Origin: RYN-133 sp963708645
GTDB lineage: Bacteria > Actinomycetota > Actinomycetes > Mycobacteriales > Jatrophihabitantaceae
NCBI GenBank assembly: GCA_963708645.1
Contig: CAVPTA010000007.1
Coordinates: 186,001 to 250,000 of the forward strand
Reading direction: 5' to 3'
Length of the DNA: 64,000 nucleotides
Shown: one piece after another, positions 27,740 through 36,101 of the stretch
Position numbering within the stretch: the first letter of the stretch is position 1
Layout: each line of letters opens with the position of its first letter
The notes under the pieces: model-generated
What the model was told of the DNA's origin: nothing
Databases searched by the model: none
The model's input: only the letters and a program-made list of their open reading frames with translations
Program-made: the position numbers and the translations under genes

Positions 27740-29230
27740 GTGATCAGGCGATTTGCTACAGCAGCGCTCATCGGCACGGCCCTCCTCGTCGTTCCGACGA
27801 CGCCGCCCGCCTCTGCGGCGACGACGTCACGGCACATCCAGCGTGGTGTCGACATTGCGCAGCGCTACGCGGCCGCGAACGGAATGCGCTCCGGCGTCGC
27901 CGTCCTGAACCTGCGCAGCGGCCAGATCTGGCAGGCCGGCGCGGCCCGGCAACCCTTCGCATCCGCGTCCGTCGTCAAGGTCATGATCGCGACGCGACTG
28001 CTGTTGACCGGCCAGATGCACGGCACCGTCGCCAAGCGCGCGTGGTCGATGATCACTGCGTCCGACAACGATGCGGCGTGGGCGCTGTACCCGCGCGTGG
28101 GACGCGACGGCCTGCTGCCGTGGCTCGAGAAGCACTACCACCTGTCCGGGATCGGCGCGCCGCCCACGATGCATCGCATCTGGGGCAGCACGCAGATCAC
28201 GGCGCGCGGCATGGTGCGCTTCTACGAGGCGGTCTCGCACGATCACGCCGTGTGGCCGTGGCTGCTGCGCGCGATGCACGCGTACAAGAAGGTCAGCGCG
28301 AGCGGCGAACCGAACGCGTTCGGTCTCGCCAAGGCCGCGCCGAAGTCGGCGATCAAGAACGGGTGGGACACCAACCGCGACGTGCGGCATCCGTCCAACG
28401 CGATCATCAACACGACCGGCATCACCATCAACGACGGCTGGGCGGTCGCGATCCTGTCCGAAGGGCCGCACCGTCTCTACTACTCGGGCGGCGAAAGCGT
28501 CGTCACCGGTGAGGCGATCCGGGTCATCCGCGGCATCACCGGTGGCCCGATCCCGCCGGTACCCGGCCCCCGAACCGTCGTCCTCGATCCCGGTCACAAC
28601 GGCGGCAACAGCACGCACCTGCGCGAGATCAATCGACTCGTCTACGCGGGTTACGGCCGCTACAAGCCGTGCAACACGACAGGCACGGCGACCAACGCCG
28701 GCTATCCCGAACACGCCTTCACCTGGCGCGTCGCGAACCGGGTGCGCAGCATGCTGATCGCAGACCACATCCGCGTGATCATGACGCGGAACAGTGACAC
28801 CGGCGTCGGTCCGTGCGTCAACCGCCGCGCAGCGATCGAGAGCACCAAGGGCGTCAGCGCATCCATCGCGATCCACGCCGACGGCGCGCCCTCGTCCGAC
28901 CACGGGTTCCACCTGTGCGTCGACAGCCGCCGGCCCGAGGGCGCGAGTGCAAAAACGGTGCAGCTGACGCGGGCGCTCAACGCTGACCTGCACCGCACGC
29001 TCGCGTCGTCGTCCGGGCTCACCGTCGCCAACTACGTCGGCAACAACGGGTACTACTACCGCGACGACCTCGCCGGGTTGAATCTGTCGAAGAGCCCGAC
29101 CGCGTTCCTCGAACTCGGCAACATGCGCAACGCGTCCGATGCCGCGAAGCAGAGCTCGCCGTCCGGACGGGGCCGGATCGCGGCGGCGATCACGCGTGGG
29201 ATCCTGGCCTACCTGAACTCCCTCTCCTAG
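27740..29230 (+). CDS. Secreted beta-lactamase-like/Amidase_3 fusion
   Basis: A 496-residue exported protein with two enzyme domains. A signal peptide covers about 1-27. Residues ~35-262 are a serine-hydrolase fold like class A beta-lactamases: SxxK is Ser77-Lys80, SDN is 108-110 and KNG is 205-207 in the KTG position. A Pro-rich linker (270-278) joins it to an N-acetylmuramoyl-L-alanine amidase domain (280-495) that resembles mycobacterial Ami1/Rv3717. Its zinc ligands are His286 (DPGHN), Glu324 (PEH) and His379 (IHADG), with catalytic Glu458 (LELGN). It should act on peptidoglycan. GTG 27740 has CACAAT 7 nt upstream, a weak leaderless -10. Confidence 0.88.
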   Translation: MIRRFATAALIGTALLVVPTTPPASAATTSRHIQRGVDIAQRYAAANGMRSGVAVLNLRSGQIWQAGAARQPFASASVVKVMIATRLLLTGQMHGTVAKRAWSMITASDNDAAWALYPRVGRDGLLPWLEKHYHLSGIGAPPTMHRIWGSTQITARGMVRFYEAVSHDHAVWPWLLRAMHAYKKVSASGEPNAFGLAKAAPKSAIKNGWDTNRDVRHPSNAIINTTGITINDGWAVAILSEGPHRLYYSGGESVVTGEAIRVIRGITGGPIPPVPGPRTVVLDPGHNGGNSTHLREINRLVYAGYGRYKPCNTTGTATNAGYPEHAFTWRVANRVRSMLIADHIRVIMTRNSDTGVGPCVNRRAAIESTKGVSASIAIHADGAPSSDHGFHLCVDSRRPEGASAKTVQLTRALNADLHRTLASSSGLTVANYVGNNGYYYRDDLAGLNLSKSPTAFLELGNMRNASDAAKQSSPSGRGRIAAAITRGILAYLNSLS

Positions 29231-29238
29231 GACGGCGC

Positions 29239-30360
29239 ATGAATCCGATGCGGTTGACCGGACCGCCCATGCCGATCGAGCTCGGCGGGAAGCCCGTCCC
29301 CACCGTCGGACGAGTCCGCATGTACGTATGCGGCATCACGCCCTACGACGTAACGCATCTCGGTCACGCGGCGACCTACATCTGGTCCGATCTCGTCGAC
29401 CGGGTGTTGTCGTGGCACGGCCACACCGTCACGGTCGCGCGCAACGTGACCGACGTCGACGACGTGCTGTTCGCCGAGGCGCGGCGCCGCGGTGAGCCGT
29501 ACTCGATGATGGCCACGCTGCAACGCGCGACGTTCGAGTCGACGATGGCGACGCTGCGGGTGCGCGTTCCAGACCATTCGCCAACCGCAGCACAGGCCGT
29601 CGGCCACGTAGTGCAACTGGCGACGGCGTTGCTCGCGCGCGACCGCGCGTACGTGCGGGGCGGGACGGTCTACGCGCGCACGGCGTCGGCCGTCGGTGAC
29701 CTCGACCGCGACACGGCGTTGCGACTCTCGGCCGAGTACCACGACCACCCGGACGACCCGAACAAGGACGACCCGCTCGACGTCGCCGTCTGGCAGGAGA
29801 CCTCCGACCAGGAAATCAGCTGGCCCTCGCCGTGGGGTGAGGGCCGGCCGGGTTGGCATGCCGAGTGCGCGGCGATGGTGCTCGCGCTGTACGGGCCGAG
29901 CGTCGACATCCACTGCGGCGGCGCCGACCTCGTCTACCCGCACCACGCCTGCGAGGCGGCACTCGCCGAAGGCGCCACCGGCGTCGCGCCGTTCGCTCGT
30001 GCGTGGGTGCGAGCCGGAATCGTCACCGTGGCCGGCGCGAAGATGGCGAAGTCGACCGGCAATCTCGTGCTGATCGAACAATTGTTGGGCAGCTATTCAC
30101 CGGCGGCCGTCCGGTTGCTCTGCCTGAACCGGCCGTGGGCCGAGACCTGGGATTACGACCGCGCCGATCTCGATGCCGCTGCTGCCACGATCGAGCAGCT
30201 GTACACGGCCGCGGCCCGTCCCGACGGCGGCGACGCCGGTCAGGCGGCAGTGCCCGCGGCACTGCTCGACGATCTCGATGTCGCAACCGCGCTCGCGATC
30301 GCGCTCGAGGACGGCGGCCAGGCGGCCCGCACGCTCGTGGAGCTGCTCGCCCTGTCGTGA
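29239..30360 (+). CDS. MshC-like class I cysteine ligase
   Basis: A 373-residue class I aminoacyl-tRNA-synthetase-like enzyme. The signature CGITPYDVTHLGHAATY is that of MshC (cysteine:GlcN-Ins ligase of mycothiol synthesis), not of CysRS (CGPTVYDYAHIGHART). Zinc ligands Cys31, Cys210 and His235 keep the MshC spacing, and the cysteine-sensing Trp206 is present. The anticodon-binding domain is absent, as in MshC. Oddities are KMAKS (268-272) instead of KMSKS, a shorter N-terminus, and KDDPLDVAVW, which is closer to CysRS. It could be the sole MshC or a paralogue with another amine acceptor. It lies 8 bp after the amidase fusion. Confidence 0.75.
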   Translation: MNPMRLTGPPMPIELGGKPVPTVGRVRMYVCGITPYDVTHLGHAATYIWSDLVDRVLSWHGHTVTVARNVTDVDDVLFAEARRRGEPYSMMATLQRATFESTMATLRVRVPDHSPTAAQAVGHVVQLATALLARDRAYVRGGTVYARTASAVGDLDRDTALRLSAEYHDHPDDPNKDDPLDVAVWQETSDQEISWPSPWGEGRPGWHAECAAMVLALYGPSVDIHCGGADLVYPHHACEAALAEGATGVAPFARAWVRAGIVTVAGAKMAKSTGNLVLIEQLLGSYSPAAVRLLCLNRPWAETWDYDRADLDAAAATIEQLYTAAARPDGGDAGQAAVPAALLDDLDVATALAIALEDGGQAARTLVELLALS

Positions 30361-30364
30361 CGGC

Positions 30365-30961
30365 TCAGACGAGCGAAGCCACGTGCGGGACGAGGGCCCG
30401 CAACGCCTGTCCGCGATGGCTGATCGAGTCCTTCTCATCCGACGGCAACTCGGCGCTGGTCACCTCGTAACCATCCGGGACGAAGATCGGGTCGTAGCCG
30501 AAGCCGTTCTCGCCACGCGGTGCGCGGATCAGCCGACCGGGCATCCGCCCGTCGACGACGGTCTCGCCCTTGGCCGAGACCAGCGCGACCGCGCAGACGA
30601 ACGCCGCTCCCAGCCGCTCGTCCGGCGTATCGGACAGCTGCGCGAGCACCAACTCGAGGTTCGCGCGGTCGTCGCCGTGGCGACCCGACCACCGCGCCGA
30701 CAGCACGCCCGGCATGCCGTTCAGCGCATCGACCGTCAGCCCGGAGTCGTCGGCAACCGTCGGCAGCCCGGTGTGCGCGAAACCCTCACGCGCTTTGATC
30801 AACGCGTTGTCGGCGAACGTCGCGCCCGATTCCGGGACCTCGTCGTAGGCCGGCACGTCGTCGAGACCGAGCACGTCGACACCCGGCACGGCGGCAGCCA
30901 CGATGCGGCGCATCTCGACGAGCTTCTTCGGGTTCCGCGACGCGAGGAGCAGATCGGTCAA
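30365..30961 (-). CDS. rdgB: RdgB/HAM1 non-canonical purine NTP pyrophosphatase
   Basis: A 198-residue ITPase-family house-cleaning enzyme that hydrolyses dITP, ITP and XTP. The N-terminal substrate loop LLLASRNPKKLVEMRRI is followed by TFADNALIKAR, the metal site ADDSGLTVDAL and the C-terminal SHRGQALRAL. The start is TTG at 30961: it overlaps the rph stop as TTGA and gives the correct N-terminus. rph-rdgB is a conserved actinobacterial pair (Rv1340-Rv1341). Confidence 0.93.
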   Translation of the reverse strand: MTDLLLASRNPKKLVEMRRIVAAAVPGVDVLGLDDVPAYDEVPESGATFADNALIKAREGFAHTGLPTVADDSGLTVDALNGMPGVLSARWSGRHGDDRANLELVLAQLSDTPDERLGAAFVCAVALVSAKGETVVDGRMPGRLIRAPRGENGFGYDPIFVPDGYEVTSAELPSDEKDSISHRGQALRALVPHVASLV

Positions 30962-31686
30962 CTCTGCAACGCCTTGTGCTGCGCCTCGGTGAGCGATGCG
31001 CACCCGGCGACCGCGAGATCGAGCAGCGCGTCGAGTTCGTCCCGCCGGAACGGCGTGCCCTCGGCCGTCCCCTGCACCTCGACGAACTCGCCGCTGCCGG
31101 TGACCACGACATTCATGTCGGTCTCGGCACGCACGTCTTCTTCGTACATCAGGTCGAGGCGCGGTTCACCGTCGATGACACCGACCGACACCGCCGAGAT
31201 CGAGTTGATCAACGGTTCGGGGCGGGCGAGCGAGCCCTTCTCGCGCAGCCACGACACCGCGTCGGCAAGCGCCACGTAGGCACCGGTGATCGCTGCCGTG
31301 CGTGTGCCGCCGTCGGCCTGCAACACGTCGCAGTCGATCGAGATCGAGTTCTCGCCCAGCGCAGACAGGTCGATCGCGGCGCGCAGCGAGCGACCGATCA
31401 GGCGCGAGATCTCGTGCGTGCGACCGCCGATCTTGCCGCGCACCGATTCGCGGTCGTTGCGGGTGAGCGTGGCTCGCGGCAGCATCGCGTATTCGGCGGT
31501 CACCCAGCCGAGGCCGCTGCCCTTGCGCCAGCGGGGCACGCCCTGCTGCACGGACGCGGCGCACAGCACCTTCGTCTCACCGAACTCGACGAGCGCGGAG
31601 CCTTCGGCGTACTTCTGCCAGTCGCGCGTGATCGTGACGGGACGGAGTTGGTCGGCGGAGCGACCGTCGGGACGTGGCGTCGGCAT
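30958..31686 (-). CDS. rph: Ribonuclease PH
   Basis: A 242-residue phosphorolytic 3'-5' exoribonuclease that trims tRNA 3' ends. Hallmarks are RPDGRSADQLRPV, LVEFGETKVLCAASV, the phosphate/active-site region RTHEISRLIGRSLRAAID, and CDVLQADGGTRTAAITGAYVAL. Length is standard. It is 9 bp downstream of the frameshifted membrane hydrolase and overlaps rdgB by 4 bp. Confidence 0.95.
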   Translation of the reverse strand: MPTPRPDGRSADQLRPVTITRDWQKYAEGSALVEFGETKVLCAASVQQGVPRWRKGSGLGWVTAEYAMLPRATLTRNDRESVRGKIGGRTHEISRLIGRSLRAAIDLSALGENSISIDCDVLQADGGTRTAAITGAYVALADAVSWLREKGSLARPEPLINSISAVSVGVIDGEPRLDLMYEEDVRAETDMNVVVTGSGEFVEVQGTAEGTPFRRDELDALLDLAVAGCASLTEAQHKALQS

Positions 31687-31695
31687 GCACCGAGC

Positions 31696-34204
31696 CTACG
31701 GAGCGCGTCGGACGGAGATCGTCGAGCCCAGGAACATCACCGCGCGCTGGAACTCCGGTTCCTTCCAGTAGTCCGAATGCCGCTTCGGCGCAGGGACGTC
31801 CGTGCTCCCCGGCGCCGGCCCGAACGGCGGGTCGATCAGGTGCGCGTCGATGTGCAGCCCACCGAGCGCGGCAACAGCGGGATCACCTGCTGCGACAGCG
31901 GTCCACGGTGGCTGCGCCTCGGCCGGCGGACCGAGGCTGATCGGACCGCCGAGGTAGTCGGTGTAGCGCCACAGATTGCGCCACCGCGGCATTGCACCGT
32001 CGGCTTCACGGTCGGTGAGCAGGTCGGCGAGCGCCCCCAGGGTGTCCGCTCCGAAGTAGGCCGGGAAGTACCGGCTGTAGAGACGACGCAGCACGCAGCC
32101 GCAGCTGAGGAACGCGACGCTCGGCACGACCTCCTGCCCGGGAGCCACAAGTTCGTCGTGGCGCTGCAGTTGCAGCATCGCCGCCGCGCTCAACACGGTG
32201 CCCTGGCTGTGCGCGGCAAGCACGACGCCGTACCCGTTGCCGGCATGCAGGTGCGCGCGCTCAACCAAGTCGGGCACGGCACGCTCGGCGTAACAGGGCG
32301 CAGCGAGCGGATGGCCGAGCCGGGGCCAGAACGACGCGAGATCCCACAGGATGCCGACCGAGCGCCGCAGCGACTGCCTGCGGAATGCGTAGTAACCGAG
32401 GGCGACGAGCCCGATCAAGGTCAACACCACCGCGTACGCGCCGGCAGCTTCCAGGTTGCGTACCGAGAGGAAGCCGAGACTGGTGCTGCCGCGCAACCAG
32501 TCCGTCGCTGCGGAGACACCGAAGACGTGCTCGAGGAACAGCAGCACACCGATGATCTCGCTCATCACCGCACCGGCGACCATCAGCAGCACGATCGGTC
32601 GCCCACCGATGTCGACAACGCCGCCGAGCCACATCGCGCGCAGGATCGCGGTGCGGCGCTTGCGGTCGCCGCCGGTCCAGTCGCTGCCGTAGTCGCCGAC
32701 GCCTGCGCCGGGCACGATCAGCTTGCTCGTGTCGCGCACTCGCGCCAGGCGGATCGCGCCGTAGCTGCCGCAGCCGATGAGCACAAGAGCGGCGAACGCG
32801 ACGGCGACCGCGTAGGCGGTGCCCGCGTCGACGATGACCTCCGGATAGCTGAAGTAGGGCTTGCGTGGGCTGATGTCGGTCGGACGCGGAATGGTGTGGT
32901 GGGCGTGCAACCACCCGCCGGCGAACAGGTAGACGCCCGCGGTGAACACCGCTCCCATGAACACGGCCATCACCGACAGCACCCACGTGCCGTAACCCGC
33001 CATGCCCGCCGACGGACCGCGCTCGCCGAAGTCCACCGGCCGCGCGGCCGCGCGAGCCGCGCGCCAGACGACGACCAGCAACACGACCAGCAGGCCCAAT
33101 TCTGCGAGCAACAACCACAGCGCCGTACCCGCGTAGCCGGGCAGACCCGGCGGCGTCGAGTGTGGGACGCCGTACGGCCCTGGCGTGAAGTCGGCGATCG
33201 CGACCGTCGTGGCCACGGATGGCTTGTCGGCGAGGAAAGCGAATCGAATTCCCTCGGCCGCGCCGGCGCCGAGCAAGGCCGAGCCGGCACACGAGGCTCG
33301 CGATCATCCAGCCGGCGCGACTCGTATGGTGCCGTGAAGCTCTCTATCGCGACGGCGACAGCCGCGAATATCGCCGCACCGATACCGACGACGAGGCCGA
33401 GTACGTGCAGCCATCCGTCCAGGGCACCGGCGCCGAACGCGACGACCATGCCGACACCGGTCTGCAGATGCGACTGCCCGCAGCCTGCGCACCGGACACT
33501 CGTTCTGCCACATCCAGCGCGACTTGAGCCCGGGCGGCTCGGGTCCGCTCGCGCGCGGTTCAGCGAGCGTGTCGAGCACGCCGACGGCCTCGTACGCGCG
33601 CGATCGTCCGCCCGCCGATGAGCCACAGCAGCGCCAGGACGAAGCAGCGGCACGACAGCGCACCGACGAGGAATTGGTGCGCCTCAGTATGGCCGAACAG
33701 GATGCCGTCGAGCCACGGAGGACCGGCAGAGCAGGTGTCCAACATGCGCGCATTGGTAGCCGGTCAGGTCCATGCCGACGCCGATGAACGCCATCACGAA
33801 GACCGCGGTCGAGCACAGCGCGAGCCAACGTCCGAGCAGCCAGAGCAGGTAAAGGTCGTGGACCGGCGCCCTTCGAGTCCGTCGGCGGGTCCGCCGGCCG
33901 CATCCGCGGTGCGACGTTGAGCAGCGAGAACGGAAGCAGTAGCAACCACAGCGAACGCCACGCCGAGCCGGAGGTGAGCCCGCCCCACGCGTAGCCCTCG
34001 AGGTAGGGCCCGTCGAAGTCTGCGACGGCCGCGCCCGGGTCTCGACACGAAACGATCGCTGATGTCATCGGGATTGGCCGAGCGGTAGAAGCCGGCGCGT
34101 GCATCACCGTCCAACAAGACGACGTTCGGACGATCGAGCAGGTCCTGCGGCGGCGTGCCGGACACACCGTGCACGCGTACCTCGACCACGTCGCGGTCTT
34201 GCAT
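31696..34204 (-). pseudogene. Membrane-bound alpha/beta-hydrolase-like protein, multiply frameshifted
   Basis: Pieces in alternating frames add up to one ~830-residue protein. The N-terminus from ATG 34204 (VVEVRVHGVSGTPPQDLLD) has an AAGGGGG ribosome site. A middle part has several membrane helices (for example LYLLWLLGRWLALCSTAVFV). The intact C-terminal half (33276-31696) has further helices and the motif AAHSQGTVLS, a G-x-S-x-G-like nucleophile elbow. Frame breaks are needed near 34048, 33868, 33598, 33498 and 33280-33310. The family is known in Streptomyces and relatives as large membrane proteins of unknown role. Either a decayed gene or a badly resolved stretch. Confidence 0.75.
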
Positions 34205-34229
34205 GGCGCCCCCTTGCGACCGTGGCGCG

Positions 34230-34304
34230 ACAATAGCGCTGACAAGCGGCTATCAGCGGCTGTCAGCGCCGTGTGACCGTCGTGTCAGCGCAGCCCGCGA
34301 CTGT
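34230..34304. promoter_or_regulatory. Divergent promoter with SARP-type direct-repeat array
   Basis: Four octamers recur at 10-11 bp steps: TATCAGCG (34251), TGTCAGCG (34261), TGTGACCG (34272) and TGTCAGCG (34283). The last one ends exactly 8 bp before a plus-strand -10 GACTGT (34299-34304), which lies 6 nt before the exporter ATG. That matches the published geometry of SARP operators. A minus-strand -10 TATTGT (34230-34235) for the membrane hydrolase lies on the other side, with the array over its -35 region. Confidence 0.7.
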
Positions 34305-34310
34305 AGTGGC

Positions 34311-35282
34311 ATGACACAACGCAACCTTGACTATGCGATCGAGGCGCACGGCCTGACCAAACGCTTCGGCGACACGCAGGCGCTGGCCGGCATCGATCTC
34401 GCAGTCCGTCCCGGCACCGTGCTCGGCGTGCTCGGGCCGAACGGTGCAGGCAAGACGACGGCCGTCCGGATTCTGACGACGCTGCTCCGTGCGGACGAGG
34501 GCTCCGCGCTCGTCGGCGGGTACGACGTCGCTCGGGACGCCCAGCACGTGCGGCGCCTGATCGGGCTCACCGGCCAGTACGCGTCGGTCGACGAGGATCT
34601 CACCGGCACCCAGAACCTCGTCATGATCGGCCAGCTGCTCGATCTGTCGTCGCGCGATGCCCGAACACGCGCGAGCGAGCTGCTCGCATGGTTCGACCTC
34701 ACCGACGCCGCGAACCGGGTCGCGAAGACCTACTCCGGTGGCATGCGCCGCCGCCTCGACCTCGCCGCATCGCTCGTCGGCCGTCCGGACGTGATCTTCC
34801 TCGACGAACCGACGACCGGTCTCGACCCGGCCAAGCGCGAGGACATGTGGGACGTCGTGCGCCACCTCGTCGACGACGGTTCGACCGTGCTGCTCACCAC
34901 GCAGTATCTCGAAGAGGCTGATGCGCTCGCCGATGAGATCACCGTCATCGACCACGGCAGCGTGATCGCGCACGACACCCCGCACGGGCTCAAGCGCATC
35001 GTCGGCGGGCAGCGGCTCTCGGTTCGGCCGGCCGATCCGGCGCACCTCGACGAGCTGCGCCGCATCCTCGCCGACATGACCGGCACGACACCCGAAGCCG
35101 ACGGCCGCGATCGACTCACGGTCAAGGTCGACGGCGACGAGATCCTGCCCGTCGCCGTCAACCGCCTGCACGAAGCGAACATCCGCGTCGACGAACTGTC
35201 CCTCCATCTGCCCAGCCTCGACGAGGTGTTCTTCACCTTGACCGGCACCCGCACAGCTACCGACATCGAGGAGGTCGCATGA
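34311..35282 (+). CDS. Daunorubicin-resistance (DrrA) type ABC ATPase
   Basis: A 323-residue ATP-binding subunit of the DrrA family. Walker A GPNGAGKTT, signature YSGGMRRRLDLA, Walker B VIFLDEPTTGLDP, and the DrrA-type C-terminal extension ending LHLPSLDEVFFTLTG are all present. It pairs with the next gene (ATGA overlap) as a drug or lipid exporter. The start ATG 34311 follows a predicted leaderless promoter with a SARP-like repeat array, and an AfsR/SARP-type regulator is encoded convergently downstream. Confidence 0.92.
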   Translation: MTQRNLDYAIEAHGLTKRFGDTQALAGIDLAVRPGTVLGVLGPNGAGKTTAVRILTTLLRADEGSALVGGYDVARDAQHVRRLIGLTGQYASVDEDLTGTQNLVMIGQLLDLSSRDARTRASELLAWFDLTDAANRVAKTYSGGMRRRLDLAASLVGRPDVIFLDEPTTGLDPAKREDMWDVVRHLVDDGSTVLLTTQYLEEADALADEITVIDHGSVIAHDTPHGLKRIVGGQRLSVRPADPAHLDELRRILADMTGTTPEADGRDRLTVKVDGDEILPVAVNRLHEANIRVDELSLHLPSLDEVFFTLTGTRTATDIEEVA

Positions 35283-36097
35283 CCACCGTTCTTGAGGCCC
35301 CATCGGCCACGACCGTCACAGCCGCGGCGTCGCCGCGCACCCGCTACCTGCGCCACGCACTCGTGGTCGCCAAGCGCAGCCTGATCAAGACCTGGCGCAC
35401 ACCCGAGCAACTGATCGACGTCACGATCCAGCCGATCATCTTCCTGCTGCTGTTCGTCTACGTGTTCGGTGGCGCGATCTCGCACGGCTCGCAGCACGAC
35501 TACCTGCAGTACCTGCTGCCCGGTCTGCTCGGCCAGGGCATCGCCATGGGCAGCATCGCGCTCGGCCAGAACCTGAACGCCGACATCGAGAAGGGGGTCT
35601 TCGACCGGTTCCGCTCACTGCCGATCGGCCGGCTCGTACCGCTGCTCGGCGCAGTCATGGCCGACTTCTTCCGCTACCTGATCATGTGCTCGGTGTTCCT
35701 GGGCTTCGGTTACGTGCTCGGGTTCCGGGTGCAGACCGGTGTTGCCGCTGCCCTGGCCGCGGTCGCGGTCGCGGTCGGCTTCGCACTGTGCTTCGCGTGG
35801 ATCTCGGTGTGGGTCGGCATGAAGGCGCGCACCTCCGGCGCCGTGCAGGGCATCATGTTCTTGTTGATCTTCCCGCTGTCGTTCGGCAGCAGCACGTTCG
35901 TCCCGATCAACTCGATGCCGGGGTGGCTGCAGGCGTTCACGAAGGTCAACCCGATCACCCACCTGGTCGGCGTCGTCCGCGGCCTGATGATCGGCGGCCC
36001 CGTCGCCTCGCACCTGATGTGGACGGCGGTGTGGGCGGTCGGCCTGCTCGCAGTGTTCGTGCCACTCGCACTGCGCGCCTACAAGCGCCGGGTCTGA
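35279..36097 (+). CDS. DrrB-type ABC-2 permease
   Basis: A 272-residue membrane subunit with six helices and DrrB family features: LVVAKRSLIKTWRTPEQLIDVTIQPIIF at the N-terminus and FKSxxG-like FDRFRSLPIGRLVP, then NPITHLVGVVRGL. It starts inside the ATPase stop codon (ATGA) and should form the exporter with it. Substrate unknown; relatives export anthracyclines, phthiocerol lipids and other hydrophobic compounds. Confidence 0.92.
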   Translation: MTTVLEAPSATTVTAAASPRTRYLRHALVVAKRSLIKTWRTPEQLIDVTIQPIIFLLLFVYVFGGAISHGSQHDYLQYLLPGLLGQGIAMGSIALGQNLNADIEKGVFDRFRSLPIGRLVPLLGAVMADFFRYLIMCSVFLGFGYVLGFRVQTGVAAALAAVAVAVGFALCFAWISVWVGMKARTSGAVQGIMFLLIFPLSFGSSTFVPINSMPGWLQAFTKVNPITHLVGVVRGLMIGGPVASHLMWTAVWAVGLLAVFVPLALRAYKRRV

Positions 36098-36101
36098 TCG
36101 C

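Noticed and set aside
29239..30360. Assignment as cysteinyl-tRNA synthetase.
   Set aside because: The signature CGITPYDVTHLGHAATY and the missing anticodon-binding domain point to the MshC side of the family.
30976..33621. A very long plus-strand open frame (881 codons) opposite rph and the membrane hydrolase.
   Set aside because: It has no family similarity, is rich in Arg/Ala/Gly and is antisense to real genes; long shadow frames are expected at this GC content. The same applies to other long antisense frames, for example opposite M3 peptidase and the Ntn hydrolase.
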